From positions 1 to 63,462 of the forward strand of contig NZ_SRXN01000037.1 in assembly GCF_004827385.1 (NCBI RefSeq): DNA of 63,462 bases, given 5' to 3'. Below, one piece after another: positions 60,781 to 63,462 of this stretch. This DNA comes from Ensifer sp. MPMI2T (GTDB taxonomy: Bacteria > Pseudomonadota > Alphaproteobacteria > Rhizobiales > Rhizobiaceae). Numbering within the stretch: the stretch's first letter is position 1; every line of letters starts with the position of its first letter. Under the pieces are notes generated by a model. The model saw only the letters and a program-made list of their open reading frames with translations, was not told the origin of the DNA and did not search any database. Made by a program: the position numbers and the translations under genes.

Positions 60781-63333
60781 TTGTTCCCCGTGAACAGGAT
60801 CGATTCTCCATTGCCGGAAAGCGACGCGCTGACGTTGCCGGCGCCGTTTCTCCGGTGGTTCGCGGAGAAGGGGTGGCGACCGCGCGCCCATCAGCTCGAA
60901 CTCCTGTCACGTGCTGAAGCGGGAGAGAGCACGCTTCTGATCGCGCCGACTGGTGCCGGCAAGACACTTGCCGGATTTCTACCTTCGCTGGTTGCGCTTA
61001 CTCGGCGCGGCAAGATCCCGCCCGGCTCACCCTTCATCGGCATCCACACGCTCTACATATCGCCGCTGAAAGCGCTCGCGGTCGACATCGAACGCAACCT
61101 GATGAAGCCTGTGGCCGAGATGGGTCTGCCGGTCAGGATCGAGAACCGGACGGGCGACACGCCGCAAGGCAAGCGACAGCGCCAGAAGCTCAATCCGCCC
61201 GATATCCTGCTAACCACGCCGGAGCAGCTCGCCCTCCTCATCGCCGATGGCGAGGCGGAACGCTTTTTCAAGGATCTGCGCTACGTCGTGCTCGACGAAT
61301 TGCACTCGCTGGTGACCTCGAAGCGCGGGCACCTGCTCTCGCTCGGTCTCGCACGACTGCGCCGGCTGGCGCCCGACCTCCAGACGATCGGTCTTTCGGC
61401 AACCGTCGCCGAGCCAATGGACTTGCAGCGCTGGCTCGTGGCGCAGGCCGAGGAGCGGGAGAAACATGCCGGACTGATCATCGTTTCCGGCGGCGCGAAG
61501 CCGGAAATTTCTATCTTGCGCACCGATGAGCACGTGCCCTGGGCCGGGCATTCGGCGCGTTACGCGATCGCCGACGTCTATGCCGCGATCAAGGATCACG
61601 GCACGACGTTGCTTTTCGTCAACACCCGCAGCCAGGCGGAAATGCTGTTCCAGGAACTCTGGAAGATCAACGACGACAACCTGCCGATCGCCCTCCATCA
61701 CGGCTCACTCGATGTCGCGCAACGCCGCAAGGTCGAGGCGGCCATGTCGGAAAACCGGCTGCGCGCGGTCGTCGCCACCTCGACGCTCGATCTCGGCATC
61801 GACTGGGGCGACGTCGATCTTGTCGTCCATGTCGGCGCTCCCAAGGGGGCGAGCCGCCTCGCCCAACGCATCGGCCGCGCCAATCACCGCATGGACGAGC
61901 CGAGCCGAGCGATTCTCGTGCCCGCCAACCGCTTCGAAGTGATGGAATGCCAGGCGGCGCTCGACGCCAACTACATCGGCGCGCAGGATACGCCGCCCGT
62001 CGGCCGAGGCGCACTCGACGTGCTGGCCCAACATGTCTTGGGAGCCGCCTGCGCGAAGCCCTTCGACGCTGTCGAGCTTCATGCGGAGATCATCAGCGCG
62101 GCGCCCTACGCAGACCTTTCTTGGGAGACTTTCGAGCGGATCGTCGATTTCGTCGCCACAGGCGGCTATGCGCTTCGCACCTACGAGCGCTACGCCCGCA
62201 TCCGCAAGACGAAGGACGGGCTCTGGCGGGTGTCGAACCCGATGGTCGCCCAGCAATACCGTCTCAATGTCGGAACCATCGTCGAATCCCCGATGCTGAA
62301 CGTTCGCATGGTCAAGCGCAACGCCCGCGGCTCGCTTGGCCGCGGCGGCATGACGCTCGGGAAGGTGGAGGAATATTTCCTCGAAATGCTGTCGCCGGGC
62401 GACACATTTCTCTTTTCCGGCAAGGTCGTGCGTTTCGAGGGCATCCGCGAAAACGAGTGCCTCGTCTCCCAAGCTTTTTCCTTCGACCCGAAGGTGCCGA
62501 CCTATGCCGGCGGGAAATTCCCGCTCTCCACCTACCTCGCGGCGCAAGTTCGCAAGATGCTTGCCGATCCCACGCGCCGCGCCTCATTGCCGGACCAGGT
62601 GCGCGATTGGTTGGCGCTGCAGAAGGACGTCTCAATGCTGCCGCGCGCGGACGAGCTGCTGATCGAGACCTTCCCACGCGGCAGCCGCCATTACATGGTG
62701 ATCTACGCCTTCGAGGGGCGGCTTGCGCACCAGACGCTCGGTATGCTCTTGACGCGCCGCCTCGACCGCGCCGGCCTGAAACCGCTCGGCTTCGTCGCCA
62801 CCGACTATTCGCTCGCCGTTTGGGGGCTCGACGATCTCAGCAGCGCCTTCCGGGCGCGCCGCCCGTCGCTCGCGCAACTCTTCGACGAAGACATGCTCGG
62901 CGACGACCTCGAAGCCTGGTTGAACGAATCCTTCCTCTTGAAGCGCACCTTCCGCAACTGCGCCGTCATTGCCGGATTGATCGACCAGCGCCATCCGGGC
63001 AAGGAGAAGACGGGGCGACAGATTACCGTTTCGGCCGATCTCATTTACGACGTATTGCGGGCGCACGAGCCGGACCACATCCTGCTGGAGGCAACACGCA
63101 GCGACGCCGCGACGGGACTTTTGGACATCGGCCGGCTCGGTTCTATGCTGAAGCGAATCAAGGGGCACATTACCCACCGCCGACTGGATCATATCTCGCC
63201 GCTCGCCATCCCCGTGATGCTGGAGATCGGCAAGGAAGTGATCCACGGAGAGGCTCACGACTTCCTGCTATCGGAGGCGGCCGATGACCTGTTGAACGAG
63301 GCGATGGGAGCCGACCACGGTGCGGATCGATAG
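60781..63333 (+). CDS. Ligase-associated DNA damage response DEXH-box helicase (Lhr family)
   Basis: It encodes 850 residues from TTG 60781 or 847 from GTG 60790. Helicase motifs: Walker A APTGAGKT, LYISPLKALAVDIERN, DELH box, GLSATVAEP, and motif VI AQRIGRANHR. Lhr-specific winged-helix and Lhr-core domains follow to about residue 830. In many alphaproteobacteria such enzymes sit with a metallophosphatase and an ATP-dependent DNA ligase. Here a GC-rich repeat end follows at 63385, so the expected partner, if present, is beyond the window edge. Confidence 0.93.
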   Translation: MFPVNRIDSPLPESDALTLPAPFLRWFAEKGWRPRAHQLELLSRAEAGESTLLIAPTGAGKTLAGFLPSLVALTRRGKIPPGSPFIGIHTLYISPLKALAVDIERNLMKPVAEMGLPVRIENRTGDTPQGKRQRQKLNPPDILLTTPEQLALLIADGEAERFFKDLRYVVLDELHSLVTSKRGHLLSLGLARLRRLAPDLQTIGLSATVAEPMDLQRWLVAQAEEREKHAGLIIVSGGAKPEISILRTDEHVPWAGHSARYAIADVYAAIKDHGTTLLFVNTRSQAEMLFQELWKINDDNLPIALHHGSLDVAQRRKVEAAMSENRLRAVVATSTLDLGIDWGDVDLVVHVGAPKGASRLAQRIGRANHRMDEPSRAILVPANRFEVMECQAALDANYIGAQDTPPVGRGALDVLAQHVLGAACAKPFDAVELHAEIISAAPYADLSWETFERIVDFVATGGYALRTYERYARIRKTKDGLWRVSNPMVAQQYRLNVGTIVESPMLNVRMVKRNARGSLGRGGMTLGKVEEYFLEMLSPGDTFLFSGKVVRFEGIRENECLVSQAFSFDPKVPTYAGGKFPLSTYLAAQVRKMLADPTRRASLPDQVRDWLALQKDVSMLPRADELLIETFPRGSRHYMVIYAFEGRLAHQTLGMLLTRRLDRAGLKPLGFVATDYSLAVWGLDDLSSAFRARRPSLAQLFDEDMLGDDLEAWLNESFLLKRTFRNCAVIAGLIDQRHPGKEKTGRQITVSADLIYDVLRAHEPDHILLEATRSDAATGLLDIGRLGSMLKRIKGHITHRRLDHISPLAIPVMLEIGKEVIHGEAHDFLLSEAADDLLNEAMGADHGADR

Positions 63334-63384
63334 GGGAGCGATATGAGAGAGATTGCGGGCGTTCCAGACAGGGTCTATGCCCGT

Positions 63385-63455
63385 CTGGCCTGCCGGCCCC
63401 TTCGAAGGGAAGGACAAGACCCCTCCCCAACCCCTCCCCACAAGGGGGAGGGGCT
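63385..63455. repeat. GC-rich repeat (related to third family), window end
   Basis: CTGGCCTGCCGGCCCCTTCG, AAGGGAAGGACAAG and CCCCTCCCCACAAGGGGGAG form stacked GC-rich palindromes related to copies a and b. A tiny frame starting at ATG 63343 runs into this repeat and is not accepted as a gene. Confidence 0.6.
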
Positions 63456-63462
63456 ACATCAC

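Noticed and set aside
63343..63462. Possible start of another gene after the helicase
   Set aside because: The frame runs directly into a GC-rich repeat and has no family resemblance; a metallophosphatase partner would be expected further right.

Overview
The window looks like chromosome of a fast-growing rhizobium, most likely Sinorhizobium/Ensifer. The evidence is a complete rkp-1-type capsular polysaccharide locus (rkpU, rkpAGHIJ, kpsF) in its known order, many RIME-like palindromic intergenic repeats, a SecDF fusion, and high-GC codon use throughout. No rRNA gene, intact tRNA gene or CRISPR array was seen.

Left end (1-4203): the right end of an integrated phage-like element. It holds a leftward set of three tightly overlapping small genes (one running off the window), a divergent XRE/CI-like repressor with a palindromic operator, a leftward pair (97-aa protein and tandem-HTH protein), and a cytosine-5 DNA methyltransferase. 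The methyltransferase DNA is also open in the +1 frame, and that frame resembles a separate phage protein family. The element ends at a 48-bp copy of the 3' part of tRNA-Thr(GGT), the expected attachment-site remnant; the intact tRNA gene should lie beyond the left edge.

4204-12710: chromosomal housekeeping and accessory genes: a small hypothetical, an ABC-F ATPase, a secreted DUF2380-like protein, two small hypotheticals, a methyl-accepting chemotaxis protein, and pncB-pncA for NAD salvage.

12827-28332: the rkp-1 region. RkpU is an export lipoprotein. RkpA is a 2515-residue fatty-acid/polyketide synthase, RkpG an alpha-oxoamine-synthase-type acyltransferase, RkpH a short-chain dehydrogenase, RkpI a membrane sulfatase-fold protein, RkpJ a KpsS-like protein, and KpsF an arabinose-5-phosphate isomerase. 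Together they plausibly make a dedicated lipid carrier and help build and export K-antigen polysaccharide.

28477-33044: an Rrf2 regulator with a four-Cys cluster, a small protein, SecDF and a secreted protein. 33173-41517: an AruI/AruH-like pair (2-ketoarginine decarboxylase, arginine:pyruvate transaminase), a TetR regulator, a polar amino-acid ABC transporter and an M20 amidohydrolase, read as an arginine or guanidino-compound uptake and catabolism module. One permease carries a palindromic repeat inside its coding sequence.

41823-49907: cydAB plus a 35-aa CydX/DUF2474-like gene, a repeat-rich gap, a chorismate mutase, galE, an orphan TadE/TadG-like protein, an aminotransferase and mscL. 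50139-54488: a CrbS/MxtR-like symporter-kinase facing a LuxR-type regulator, resembling the acetate-switch system. 54578-63333: a periplasmic protein, DUF952, pyrD, a MATE pump, a CAP-domain lipoprotein, a membrane protein, a TPR-methyltransferase, a YitT-like protein and a ligase-associated Lhr-type helicase. At least three repeat families occupy the gaps.
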